A DNA stretch of 64,000 nucleotides from Anaerolineae bacterium (lineage in GTDB: Bacteria > Chloroflexota > Anaerolineae > Aggregatilineales > J027): the NCBI GenBank assembly GCA_019913005.1, contig JAIOHL010000345.1:1-64000 (forward strand), given 5' to 3'. Below the pieces are notes generated by a model that did no database searches, was not told where the DNA came from, and was given only the letters and a program-made list of their open reading frames with translations. This document shows, piece after piece, positions 7,132-14,973 of the stretch. The position numbers and the translations under genes were made by a program. Within the stretch, counting starts at the first letter, position 1. Each line of letters opens with the position of its first letter.

Positions 7132-7809
7132 CTAGGCCGAATACAATTCCTGAAGGTAATTTTTGACTACTGACAGCCGATAATACCCATAGTGGTCGCA
7201 GTCCGGCACGATGAATAATCTCCCCTGCGGCAAGGCGCGATATAGTTCCAAAAAATCCTCTGCTGATACCACCGGGTCACGATCCCCACCAATGAGATGC
7301 ACGGGAAAATTGAGATGCTGAAAATCGGCCAGTTGAAAATCCCAACCAATGGAACTGCCTTTTTCGGGGTCGAAGACTGTTTTGACAATGCCAGTGCGTG
7401 TTTCGGGTGGGCCTGCCAGAATTGCCATTTGTTCAGGTGTGGGACGGCGATGATTGGCCCCAATCATGACCAATGACTTAAAACGTTCGGGCACTTCGAC
7501 GGCTAACCCCAACAGCACCGCCGCTCCCAAGCTGTAGCCGATAGCATGAATTGAATCTAGCTTTAGGGCGTCTAAAAATTTCCGCATATCGGCAATCAGG
7601 CGGGGCATATGATAATCCCCCGCCGGGTTGGGGGTGTTGCCGTGCCCACGCTGGTCAGGGGCAAGGACGCGATAGCCGCCACTTTTGGGAAATGTCCAAC
7701 TCATGAGCTTGCCGCGTGCAGTGGTGGCGTGTAGTGCCAGTAGGATTTCTGGCCCGCCGGGTTGTTCTTCGTAGTAGAGAGGCAAATCATCTAATTGGAT
7801 GGTTGGCAT
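7132..7809 (-). CDS. Alpha/beta-fold hydrolase, 225 aa
   Basis: A soluble serine hydrolase. The nucleophile elbow is GYSLGA near residue 93, the acid is probably the Asp of GGDRDPVV near 175, and the catalytic His that of DCDHYGYY near 203. The early RVLAPDQRGHGNTPNP segment is the usual 'PDlrGhG' strand of epoxide-hydrolase and ester-hydrolase relatives. The protein is shorter than most (cap region reduced). Substrate is unknown. It is transcribed away from mutM; 91 bases separate the two starts. Confidence 0.87.
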   Translation of the reverse strand: MPTIQLDDLPLYYEEQPGGPEILLALHATTARGKLMSWTFPKSGGYRVLAPDQRGHGNTPNPAGDYHMPRLIADMRKFLDALKLDSIHAIGYSLGAAVLLGLAVEVPERFKSLVMIGANHRRPTPEQMAILAGPPETRTGIVKTVFDPEKGSSIGWDFQLADFQHLNFPVHLIGGDRDPVVSAEDFLELYRALPQGRLFIVPDCDHYGYYRLSVVKNYLQELYSA

Positions 7810-7900
7810 ATGGTTTCATACTCTTGCTGAGTTGTTAAAAGGCCTGTACATTTATGTAAAATGTAGGCTAAATTCAGATACAATAAATCATAGTGGTCAA

Positions 7901-8719
7901 ATGCCAGAATTACCAGAAGTAGAAACTGTAGTACGGGGTGTCCGTCCAAATTTGGAGGGGCGCACTATCACCGATGTATGGCTAGATTGGCCGCGTGGTT
8001 TGATCGGGCCAGCCCCAGAGGTTTTTATTGAACGCCTCAAGGGTCAGCGCGTCCAGAGCATTGCCCGACGCGCCAAATATATCGTCATTCGGCTGGATGC
8101 AGATTATCTGTTGATCCACCTTAAGATGACAGGGCGTTTATATGTCGTGCCCGATGATTTTGAAGAGCACGCCGACCAGTGGGTACATTTCAAATTTCAG
8201 TTAGACAATGCCCATCAACTCCGTTTCTCGGATTCGCGCAAATTTGGGCGAGTCTATCTAACTGAAAACGCAGAAGAGGTAACCGGGGCACTTGGCCCAG
8301 AGCCGTTATCGGATGAATTTACGGTAGACGTTTTTAGGGAACGGCTGTCCAAACGTAAGGGAACAATTAAGCCCTTGCTGTTAAATCAGGCGTTTGTCGC
8401 CGGGGTGGGGAATATCTATGCCGATGAATCACTCCATATCGCCCATATTCTCCCCACACGCAAGGCCGAATCGTTGACCCCATCCGAAGTAGACGCCCTC
8501 TGGCAGGCTATTCGTCAAGCGCTGGCAAATGGCCTTGAGCGTGAAGGGGCGAGCGTCAACTGGTATCGTAAACCAGATGGCAGCAAAGGTAGCGCCCAAG
8601 AGAGTTTGTTTGTCTATGGGCAAACAGGTCAAGTGTGTAGAACCTGCCAACAGGCAGTAATTGAAAAAATCGTCGTAGGACAGCGTGGGACTCATTTTTG
8701 CCCCAACTGTCAAAAATAG
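7901..8719 (+). CDS. mutM: Formamidopyrimidine-DNA glycosylase (Fpg/MutM), 272 aa
   Basis: The enzyme removes 8-oxoguanine and ring-opened purines and cuts the abasic site by beta,delta-elimination. The start must be the ATG at 7901 because the catalytic N-terminal proline is residue 2: MPELPEVETVVRG, with Glu3 also catalytic. An upstream in-frame extension to 7799 would block this. Lys in LIHLKMTGRL and the helix-two-turn-helix with NQAFVAGVGNIYADE are in place. The C-terminal zinc finger has C-x2-C and C-x2-C (CRTCQQ and CPNCQK). Length is typical. The following gene starts 16 bases later. Confidence 0.96.
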   Translation: MPELPEVETVVRGVRPNLEGRTITDVWLDWPRGLIGPAPEVFIERLKGQRVQSIARRAKYIVIRLDADYLLIHLKMTGRLYVVPDDFEEHADQWVHFKFQLDNAHQLRFSDSRKFGRVYLTENAEEVTGALGPEPLSDEFTVDVFRERLSKRKGTIKPLLLNQAFVAGVGNIYADESLHIAHILPTRKAESLTPSEVDALWQAIRQALANGLEREGASVNWYRKPDGSKGSAQESLFVYGQTGQVCRTCQQAVIEKIVVGQRGTHFCPNCQK

Positions 8720-8735
8720 GCGGCTTTGAAACAGT

Positions 8736-9848
8736 ATGCAAGGTGATTCTTCGTTCAATGATTTCTTAACACAGGGGCCAATTATCCGGCTGGCAATTAC
8801 CACCTGCTTTTTTGGTTTGTTGTGGTTAAGTGCTGTATTTATGGTTAATCGGCGCAGTGCGGAACGACGACGTCGTAAGCAAGAGGGCTTACCCCCATTG
8901 CCGAACGCATTTACCCAACTTACGAGTGCCCTTCGGCGGGTGAGTCAAAATTCTGTTACTCCGATGCAACCGCAGACGGCCAGTGCCTCGGCAGGCTATG
9001 CTTCTAAAGTGCCACTGCCCGACCTCAATATGTTGACGGGTGACCTGCCCGAACCGGACTTCGATAATTTTGTGGCGATGGTAGATCAGATCCAACAAGC
9101 GCCACCTGCTGTCGCACCCAAACCCACCAGTTCATTCGCTGCGCCTGATACTCAAGAAGGTGAATTTGAGGAAATTAAGATGACCAATCAATCTTCTGGC
9201 AATGAATTCGTCGGCAATGACCCCCGTCGCAGCACCAGCACGATTTATATTGCTGGCAATAACGAAATCCCAGCCGATGCGGTTGAGGTCATGCGGGTGT
9301 GGCGGGATGTCAGTGATGGCTCACTCATTATCCAGATGAACAGCAAAGTCTTTCAGACAGTGGGTGAGATGCAGGATCGCGGTCTAGCCAAGCGTTTTAT
9401 CAGTCTTGTCCGTGATTTAACCCAAATGGCGCGGGTCGGCGCTCAGGCGGTTGGGTTACCTGTTCCCAATTTTGATTCAACGGCCTCGGTTGTTTCGGAA
9501 CAGGGGGCATGGGCCGCACCCAAAACACCCGTCAATTTACCTACATCTACTAGCCCGCGCCCCAGCCAAGATTATTCCACTATGGAACCGCCATTAATCG
9601 TGACGGGTTTGGATCAAGCCCCGCCTGCCAATAATACGATTGCTGGACAAATTGAGGAACTGCTGCAATATCGTTTGATGCAAAATCCAATGTTCCAACA
9701 CCGCAGCATTCACGTTCGTGCCAATCCTGATAACACCATTCGGATTGAGGCCGACGGACGTACCTATCAGCATGTGGATGAGGTGGTGGATGTGGATGTG
9801 CGTGAATTCATCCAATCGGTGATTCGTGAATGGGAAGCCCGCCAATAA
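8736..9848 (+). CDS. Hypothetical membrane-anchored protein, 370 aa
   Basis: A single membrane helix lies at about residues 17-37 (LAITTCFFGLLWLSAVFMVN) and is followed by RRSAERRRRK, so the rest is probably cytoplasmic. Residues about 45-160 are Pro/Gln/Ser-rich and likely disordered. A compact domain at about 165-230 (STIYIAGNNEIPADAVEVMRV) and a C-terminal domain at about 290-370, with VDVREFIQSVIREWE at the end, are folded by appearance. The two domains share the theme of a short strand meander and helix. I recognise no family. It is 16 bases after mutM, and a clear terminator follows it. Confidence 0.65.
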   Translation: MQGDSSFNDFLTQGPIIRLAITTCFFGLLWLSAVFMVNRRSAERRRRKQEGLPPLPNAFTQLTSALRRVSQNSVTPMQPQTASASAGYASKVPLPDLNMLTGDLPEPDFDNFVAMVDQIQQAPPAVAPKPTSSFAAPDTQEGEFEEIKMTNQSSGNEFVGNDPRRSTSTIYIAGNNEIPADAVEVMRVWRDVSDGSLIIQMNSKVFQTVGEMQDRGLAKRFISLVRDLTQMARVGAQAVGLPVPNFDSTASVVSEQGAWAAPKTPVNLPTSTSPRPSQDYSTMEPPLIVTGLDQAPPANNTIAGQIEELLQYRLMQNPMFQHRSIHVRANPDNTIRIEADGRTYQHVDEVVDVDVREFIQSVIREWEARQ

Positions 9849-9888
9849 CGTGGTGGATGTTTTCCAATCTTAGTTGGTACTCCACAGC

Positions 9889-9919
9889 ACCGCTGACATA
9901 CACCAGCGGTGTTTTTATT
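9889..9919 (+). terminator. Rho-independent terminator
   Basis: A perfect 8-bp stem CACCGCTG (9889-9896) and CAGCGGTG (9905-9912) with an 8-base loop is followed by TTTTTATTTT. It ends the mutM/8736-9848 transcript. Confidence 0.88.
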
Positions 9920-9977
9920 TTCGGTGACGGGCCGGGAAATTTCTAATACGATTCAAGTCTTATGACTGGAAGGGCTA

Positions 9978-9986
9978 TGTTATAAT
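9978..9986 (+). promoter_or_regulatory. Extended -10 promoter for secA
   Basis: TGT directly before a consensus TATAAT (9981-9986) makes an extended -10 element. The best -35 is weak (TCTTAT at 9959-9964, 16-base spacer). Transcription would begin near 9993, leaving a leader of about 73 bases. Confidence 0.55.
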
Positions 9987-10065
9987 TTTTCGGTGCGCTT
10001 TTTGCCGAACATCGTTGTATTTATCAAGAGCGCCATCCCTTAAAATAAGTGAGTGCGGGAATTCT

Positions 10066-12915
10066 ATGGTGAAGAAACTTATCAAGTCAATCTTCGGGGA
10101 TCCAAACGAAGGAAAACTGAAGCGTTACCGCCAAAAGGTTGAAGAAATCAACGCACTGGAACCCCAGTTGCAGAAAGAATCTGACGAGCAGTTACGCCAA
10201 CGATCACTCAAACTGCGTGAAAAACACCAAGCTGGCACACCATTGGATGATTTGCTGGTAGAGGCTTTTGCGTTGGTACGCGAAGCCAGTCGCCGCACCA
10301 TTGGCCTGCGTCATTTTGATGTGCAGTTGATTGGGGGTATGGTGCTGCATGAAGGCAACATTGCGGAAATGCGCACGGGGGAGGGGAAAACACTGGTCGC
10401 CACCCTGCCGCTCTATCTTAATTCACTGGCTGGACGTGGTTCGCATCTGGTCACTCCCAACGACTACCTCTCTAAAGTAGGGTTGCAGCAAATGGGGCCG
10501 ATTTATCATTTCCTCGGTGTTTCGTCGGGGGTGATTCAAAGCAGTGCCCAACAGCGGGGGTCGTTTCTCTATGACCCGGATTTCCATAGCAATGATGAGC
10601 GCTATGAAAATTTGCGCCCTGTGACCCGTAAGGACGCCTATAATGCCGATGTTACCTATGGCACGAACAACGAGTTTGGCTTCGACTATTTACGCGATCA
10701 TATGGTGCGTGACCTGCGTGAAAAAGTGCAGCGCGGGCATTACTTTGGCATCGTGGATGAAGTAGACAATATTTTGATTGACGAAGCCCGTACCCCTTTG
10801 ATTATCTCCGGTACGGCCTCCGCCCCATCTGATTTGTATCAATTGTTCGCCAAAATCGTGAAACCCCTAAAACCCTCATCTGACGCTTCGGTGGAAAATG
10901 AAGAACCCGACGGTGATTACGTTTTGGATCAGCGTACCAAAGGCGTCTATCTGACCGAGCAGGGCGTTGAAAAAGTGGAACGAGCTTTCAAAACATCGGG
11001 CCGGATGGTGGGGGATAATCTTTATAGCCCCGATAACGCCGATGTGATTCCTTATCTCGATAATGCCCTGCGTGCCAATGTCGCCTATGAAATTGACCGG
11101 GATTACATCGTGGATGAGGGCGGCCAAGTCGTCATCGTAGACGAGTTCACTGGACGTTTGATGCACGGGCGGCGCTTCTCGGAAGGGTTGCATCAGGCGA
11201 TTGAAGCAAAGGAAAATGTCGAAGTCCAGCGCGAAAACGTCACCCTCGGCACAATTACCTTCCAAAACTATTTCCGTATGTACGAGAAATTGGCGGGTAT
11301 GACAGGTACGGCTATGACCTCACTGGCCGAATTTCGCCAGATTTATAACTTGGATGTGGTCGCCATTCCCACCCACCGTCCTGTTATCCGTAACGATAAC
11401 CAAGACGTGATTTATATGACTGAGGCCGCCAAATTTAATGCGGTGGTCGAGGATATTCGAGAGCGTCAGCAGCAGGGTCAGCCTATTCTGGTGGGCACGG
11501 TAGCGATTGAAACCAGCGAACACCTCAGCAAATTGCTGAAAAAGGCGGGTATTGAACATACTGTCCTCAATGCCAAGCAGCACTTCCGTGAGGCCAATAT
11601 CATTGCCCAAGCGGGCCGCCCCGGTGCGGTCACGATTGCGACCAATATGGCGGGGCGTGGGGTTGATATTTTGCTCGGCGGCAACCCAGAAGGGATGGCA
11701 CGTGCCGATTTACAAAGTCAAGGGCTTGATCTGACCCAGCTTGAGCCAGAAGTATGGAATGCGACACTCGAAAAAGCCAAACAACAAGCTGCCCGTGACC
11801 GAGCAGTTGTTTTGGAGGCCGGAGGATTGTATGTATTGGGTACAGAACGCCACGATGCCCGTCGTATTGACAATCAGTTACGTGGTCGTGGGGGACGGCA
11901 GGGTGACCCCGGTGAAAGCTGTTTCTATCTCAGCCTTGAAGATAACTTGATGAAACGCTTCGGGGCAGAACGGGTGCGCGGCTTTATGCAGTGGGCCGAT
12001 ATCCCCGAAGACCAACCGATCCAGCACAGTTGGATTAGTAAATCCATTGAACAGGCCCAAGAGCGTGTAGAAGCCTATTATTTCGATATTCGCAAGCGCG
12101 TTTTGGAATATGACGATGTGGTCAACAAGCAGCGTCAGGCCATGTATAAACAACGTGACGAAATTTTGACCGCTGACCCGGCCACATTGCGCGAGAAAAT
12201 TCACCAACTGGTCGCCACTGAAATTGGGGAGTTTTGCAAGACGTATCTGGTGGGCGAACGCGATGAATGGGATTTGGATGAAGTTTATCGTCAAGCTCTA
12301 ACCATTTACCCTGTCCCGCCGGAAATCACACCCGAAGTTCTTGAGGTCCAGAACAGCGCCGAAGATATTGAAGTTCTACTCCTCAAAGGTGCGCTGCAAG
12401 CCTATGACCGCAAGACGGAAGAACTGGGTGGGCCAGAAAATATGGCACAGGTGGAGCGTCAGGTCATTTTGCAGGCGATGGATTCTCTGTGGGTGCGTCA
12501 CCTAACAGACCTTGATGTCCTACGCGAAGGTATTGGTCTGCAAGCCATTCGCCAGCGTGACCCACTGGTGGAATATAAGATTGAAGGTTTCCGTATGTGG
12601 CAAGACCTTCAAAACGAAATTCAATCTACGCTTGTTCGGAATATTTTCCGTGTCGAGATGGCTCGTCGCCTAGAACAAAAGGTCTCGAATGTGCGTGAAG
12701 GCCAGCAAATGGTAGACGCATCGAGTGTTAGGACAAACGCGCCAACCTCAGCACCTGAACCCACTCGCGCTACTAACCGACCGGGCCGAAATGATCCCTG
12801 CTGGTGTGGGAGTGGCAAGAAATATAAACACTGCCATTACGAATCTGACCAGCAAGACCGCCAGCCTGTTGCTCGTACACAAACCAAATCAGCCCCACCA
12901 AGCCGCCGCCGTTAA
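10066..12915 (+). CDS. secA: Protein translocase motor subunit SecA, 949 aa
   Basis: SecA drives preproteins through the SecYEG channel with ATP. The start at 10066 gives MVKKLIKSIFGDPNEGKLKR, a normal SecA N-terminus; an upstream reading to 10015 is not family-like. Walker A is in MRTGEGKTLVATLP near residue 105, the DEAD-like motif VDEVDNILIDEARTPLI near 230, and the second ATPase domain contains GTVAIETSEHLSKLLKK and TNMAGRGVDILLGGN. The C-terminal zinc-binding tail CWCGSGKKYKHCHY (for SecB or phospholipid contact) is present. Length is slightly above average owing to an insertion in the preprotein cross-linking region. It has its own promoter and is followed by a GC-rich inverted repeat. 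Confidence 0.97.
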   Translation: MVKKLIKSIFGDPNEGKLKRYRQKVEEINALEPQLQKESDEQLRQRSLKLREKHQAGTPLDDLLVEAFALVREASRRTIGLRHFDVQLIGGMVLHEGNIAEMRTGEGKTLVATLPLYLNSLAGRGSHLVTPNDYLSKVGLQQMGPIYHFLGVSSGVIQSSAQQRGSFLYDPDFHSNDERYENLRPVTRKDAYNADVTYGTNNEFGFDYLRDHMVRDLREKVQRGHYFGIVDEVDNILIDEARTPLIISGTASAPSDLYQLFAKIVKPLKPSSDASVENEEPDGDYVLDQRTKGVYLTEQGVEKVERAFKTSGRMVGDNLYSPDNADVIPYLDNALRANVAYEIDRDYIVDEGGQVVIVDEFTGRLMHGRRFSEGLHQAIEAKENVEVQRENVTLGTITFQNYFRMYEKLAGMTGTAMTSLAEFRQIYNLDVVAIPTHRPVIRNDNQDVIYMTEAAKFNAVVEDIRERQQQGQPILVGTVAIETSEHLSKLLKKAGIEHTVLNAKQHFREANIIAQAGRPGAVTIATNMAGRGVDILLGGNPEGMARADLQSQGLDLTQLEPEVWNATLEKAKQQAARDRAVVLEAGGLYVLGTERHDARRIDNQLRGRGGRQGDPGESCFYLSLEDNLMKRFGAERVRGFMQWADIPEDQPIQHSWISKSIEQAQERVEAYYFDIRKRVLEYDDVVNKQRQAMYKQRDEILTADPATLREKIHQLVATEIGEFCKTYLVGERDEWDLDEVYRQALTIYPVPPEITPEVLEVQNSAEDIEVLLLKGALQAYDRKTEELGGPENMAQVERQVILQAMDSLWVRHLTDLDVLREGIGLQAIRQRDPLVEYKIEGFRMWQDLQNEIQSTLVRNIFRVEMARRLEQKVSNVREGQQMVDASSVRTNAPTSAPEPTRATNRPGRNDPCWCGSGKKYKHCHYESDQQDRQPVARTQTKSAPPSRRR

Positions 12916-12933
12916 TTCATTCAATCCACTTGT

Positions 12934-12962
12934 AGGGGAGGGTGGGATACTCGCCTTCCCCT
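12934..12962 (+). terminator. Possible terminator or dispersed repeat after secA
   Basis: A 9-bp stem with one G-U pair (12934-12942 with 12954-12962) lies 19 bases after the secA stop. No T-run follows, so termination efficiency is doubtful. It shares CCTTCCCCTA with the inverted repeat at the left edge of the window. Confidence 0.4.
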
Positions 12963-13093
12963 AGCCAAAACCCTCATCATATGGAAATGGTTGCATTTTT
13001 CAAACATCATAGGCGACCATCAAAAAGCCGCTATAATTGACTTAATCTAGGGTGTAATAGCGGATTTAACGTGGAAACTAGGATTAGGTGGTG

Positions 13094-13471
13094 ATGGGGA
13101 GTAATCAAGAGGAACTGACGAGCCGCTTGATGGATGATATAGACCCTGACTTATTGGAGTTTATCCAGTTACGGGTCAATACATTTATCAAATGGGATTT
13201 GGTGCAGTTTTTTCACCGTAATCCGCATACCACTGATTTGCCCAACCAAATTGCCCAATATATTGGACGCGACCCCCGTATTGTTGCGCCAGAACTCAAA
13301 GCACTAGCGGCATCCGGTGTATTACATGAAGAAGAACTTCAAGGGATGCGCATTTATACCCTCACTCCTGATGACGACATGCGTCAACGCATTGCCCGGT
13401 TTGTAGAGGCTTGTGAGGATCGCCAATTTCGCCTCAAAGCCATCTATCATGTCATTAAAGGGCTGCATTGA
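13094..13471 (+). CDS. Winged-helix-like protein preceding KaiC-like ATPase, 125 aa
   Basis: The middle region, about residues 35-85, reads as a winged helix: FIKWDLVQFFHRNPHTTDLP, a recognition helix IGRDPRIVAPELKALAASGVL and a beta wing around MRIYTLTP. Proteins of this type usually bind DNA, and in Chloroflexota small winged-helix proteins often stand beside KaiC/RadA-like ATPases; this context link is from general knowledge. GTG codons at 13088 and 13091 are possible starts, but the ATG at 13094 has AGG at a better distance. The TGA stop overlaps the ATG of the next gene by one base, so the two are translationally coupled. Confidence 0.7.
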   Translation: MGSNQEELTSRLMDDIDPDLLEFIQLRVNTFIKWDLVQFFHRNPHTTDLPNQIAQYIGRDPRIVAPELKALAASGVLHEEELQGMRIYTLTPDDDMRQRIARFVEACEDRQFRLKAIYHVIKGLH

Positions 13472-14280
13472 TGACACCTAGTATCCCAAATTTGCCCCGA
13501 TTGGCAACTGGTATCAGTGGTTTGGATGATATGCTGCAAGGCGGTTTTTTGCCCCGCACCGCCAATTTGATTGAAGGCGCTCCCGGTACAGGCAAAACCA
13601 CGCTGGGGATGCAATTTATCCATCACGGCATTGCGACGGATAATGAAGCGGGACTGATTTTGACCTTTGAGGAATTTCCTATCCATTATTATCGGGACGC
13701 ACTGGGTTTTGGCTGGGATTTTCAACACTATGAAAAAGAAAACCGCCTACGGGTGGTCATGACTAGCCCCGAAGTCACCCTGAGTGATTTGCAGCGCCTC
13801 GGTGGGATTTTGGAAGCACACGCCTCCCAAATTGGCGCACGCAGGGTTTTGATTGACAGTATCAGTCATTTTGAGCGTATCAGTAGTGATCCAGTGACAC
13901 TCCGCACGCTGGTTTATCAGTTTATCAATGTCCTCAAGCGTTTGGGCCTGACTGCTGTTTTGACCCGTGAAAATCCGGCCCTGTTGGGTGAGACGCCAGA
14001 GGATGAAGAAGACCTTGCGTTTATTGCCGACAGCTACATTATGCTGCGCTACGTGGAGATTGAAAGCGCCCTTGCCAAAGCTCTCTTGGTACTAAAGCAG
14101 CGCGGCAGCAATCATGCCCGTGACATTCGGCAGTATCAAATCGGTGCATCTGGCATTGTGGTGCAAGAGCCGTTTGAAGGGGCACAGGGCGTGATGAGCG
14201 GCAGTCCGGTGATGACCATGCGAGACGCTTTCCAAAAAGCATTTTCTGCATCCAAACATCGTCCGCCAGAAAAGTCATAG
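13471..14280 (+). CDS. KaiC-like RecA-superfamily ATPase, 269 aa
   Basis: A single KaiC/RadA-type domain. It opens LPRLATGISGLDDMLQGGFL, the family's entry motif, followed by Walker A EGAPGTGKTTLGMQF near residue 30 and Walker B RRVLIDSISHFE near 128. Circadian KaiC has two such domains and phosphorylation sites; this single-domain form is of the 'KaiC-like signalling ATPase' type found in archaea and many bacteria, where it is linked to signal transduction. The ATG overlaps the previous stop. Two small membrane proteins and a GAF-rich histidine kinase follow, suggesting one signalling unit. DNA-repair (Rad55-like) function is the alternative. Confidence 0.85.
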   Translation: MTPSIPNLPRLATGISGLDDMLQGGFLPRTANLIEGAPGTGKTTLGMQFIHHGIATDNEAGLILTFEEFPIHYYRDALGFGWDFQHYEKENRLRVVMTSPEVTLSDLQRLGGILEAHASQIGARRVLIDSISHFERISSDPVTLRTLVYQFINVLKRLGLTAVLTRENPALLGETPEDEEDLAFIADSYIMLRYVEIESALAKALLVLKQRGSNHARDIRQYQIGASGIVVQEPFEGAQGVMSGSPVMTMRDAFQKAFSASKHRPPEKS

Positions 14281-14287
14281 GTGAACC

Positions 14288-14581
14288 TTGAGCCTAAATT
14301 TAAACCAAATTCTTTTATTTATTGGGTGGTTTGCCGGAACGGGCCTAATTTATATATTGGCTCTGATTGCTCGATTTTATGAGATCAATTCGGGTGAAAA
14401 GACCTACTACCGCTTTTTTGCAGCACCTCCCATTGTATTTGGCGCGGCGACAGCGCGTTATTCAAGTTTGGATCAATGGGGTGGCGATTGGCTTGGGGAT
14501 GTATTACTCTTTGCAGGGGGGGCGGTCTTATTAGGGTTGTGTTATCATCTGTATCATCGCATGACCAGTGGACGACCATAA
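14288..14581 (+). CDS. Small membrane protein, 97 aa
   Basis: Two strongly hydrophobic segments are visible, about residues 7-28 (LLFIGWFAGTGLIYILALIA) and 66-86, with a polar loop containing YEINSGEKTYYRFF between them. No family is recognised. The start is a TTG eight bases after the KaiC-like gene's stop, with GGTGA upstream; no ATG lies early enough to include the first helix. It belongs to a tight group of five genes ending in the histidine kinase and could be the membrane part of the signalling unit. Confidence 0.6.
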   Translation: MSLNLNQILLFIGWFAGTGLIYILALIARFYEINSGEKTYYRFFAAPPIVFGAATARYSSLDQWGGDWLGDVLLFAGGAVLLGLCYHLYHRMTSGRP

Positions 14582-14585
14582 ACCT

Positions 14586-14924
14586 ATGAAAGTCCTCACA
14601 CTTCTAAGTTCTCTTGCTCCTATTGCCATCACCATTATGCTGGTCATCTTTGCCGAGTTAAGCCGTCGGTTGGGGGCAGTTGTCAAAACGGCTCCGTTGT
14701 ACCGATGGTTCTATGTCGCGGCGGTACTGACATTTTGTAGTTCGGTGGTGCGACTCCTCAGCATTGAGTTTTCACAGCGAGATTTTGAATATTCAACTGG
14801 GCAGGAAATTGCTGCCTACGCCTATGCGTTCCCGCTGATGATGGGCTTGCTGCTGGCTTTATGGGTTGCATGGCGCTATTGGGGATGGCTGATATATGCA
14901 GGAGAAGGAGACTCCCCAGCATAA
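14586..14924 (+). CDS. Small membrane protein, 112 aa
   Basis: Three membrane segments are likely: about residues 7-25, 41-62 and 83-105. The ATG at 14586 begins MKVLTLLSSLAPIAI and is preferred over a GTG at 14568 that would overlap the previous gene. It resembles the 97-aa neighbour in general design (short helices joined by polar loops with an RWFY or YYRFF motif), but I cannot show homology. It lies 50 bases before the histidine kinase. The two may act as receptors or anchors for the KaiC-like ATPase and kinase; this is inference from position. Confidence 0.6.
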   Translation: MKVLTLLSSLAPIAITIMLVIFAELSRRLGAVVKTAPLYRWFYVAAVLTFCSSVVRLLSIEFSQRDFEYSTGQEIAAYAYAFPLMMGLLLALWVAWRYWGWLIYAGEGDSPA

Positions 14925-14973
14925 GGCATCGTAAAAAATCGCTCAGAGAATTTAGGTCTTTATTGGTAATGAT

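Noticed and set aside
7799-7900. N-terminal extension of mutM
   Set aside because: The catalytic proline must be residue 2, which fixes the start at 7901.
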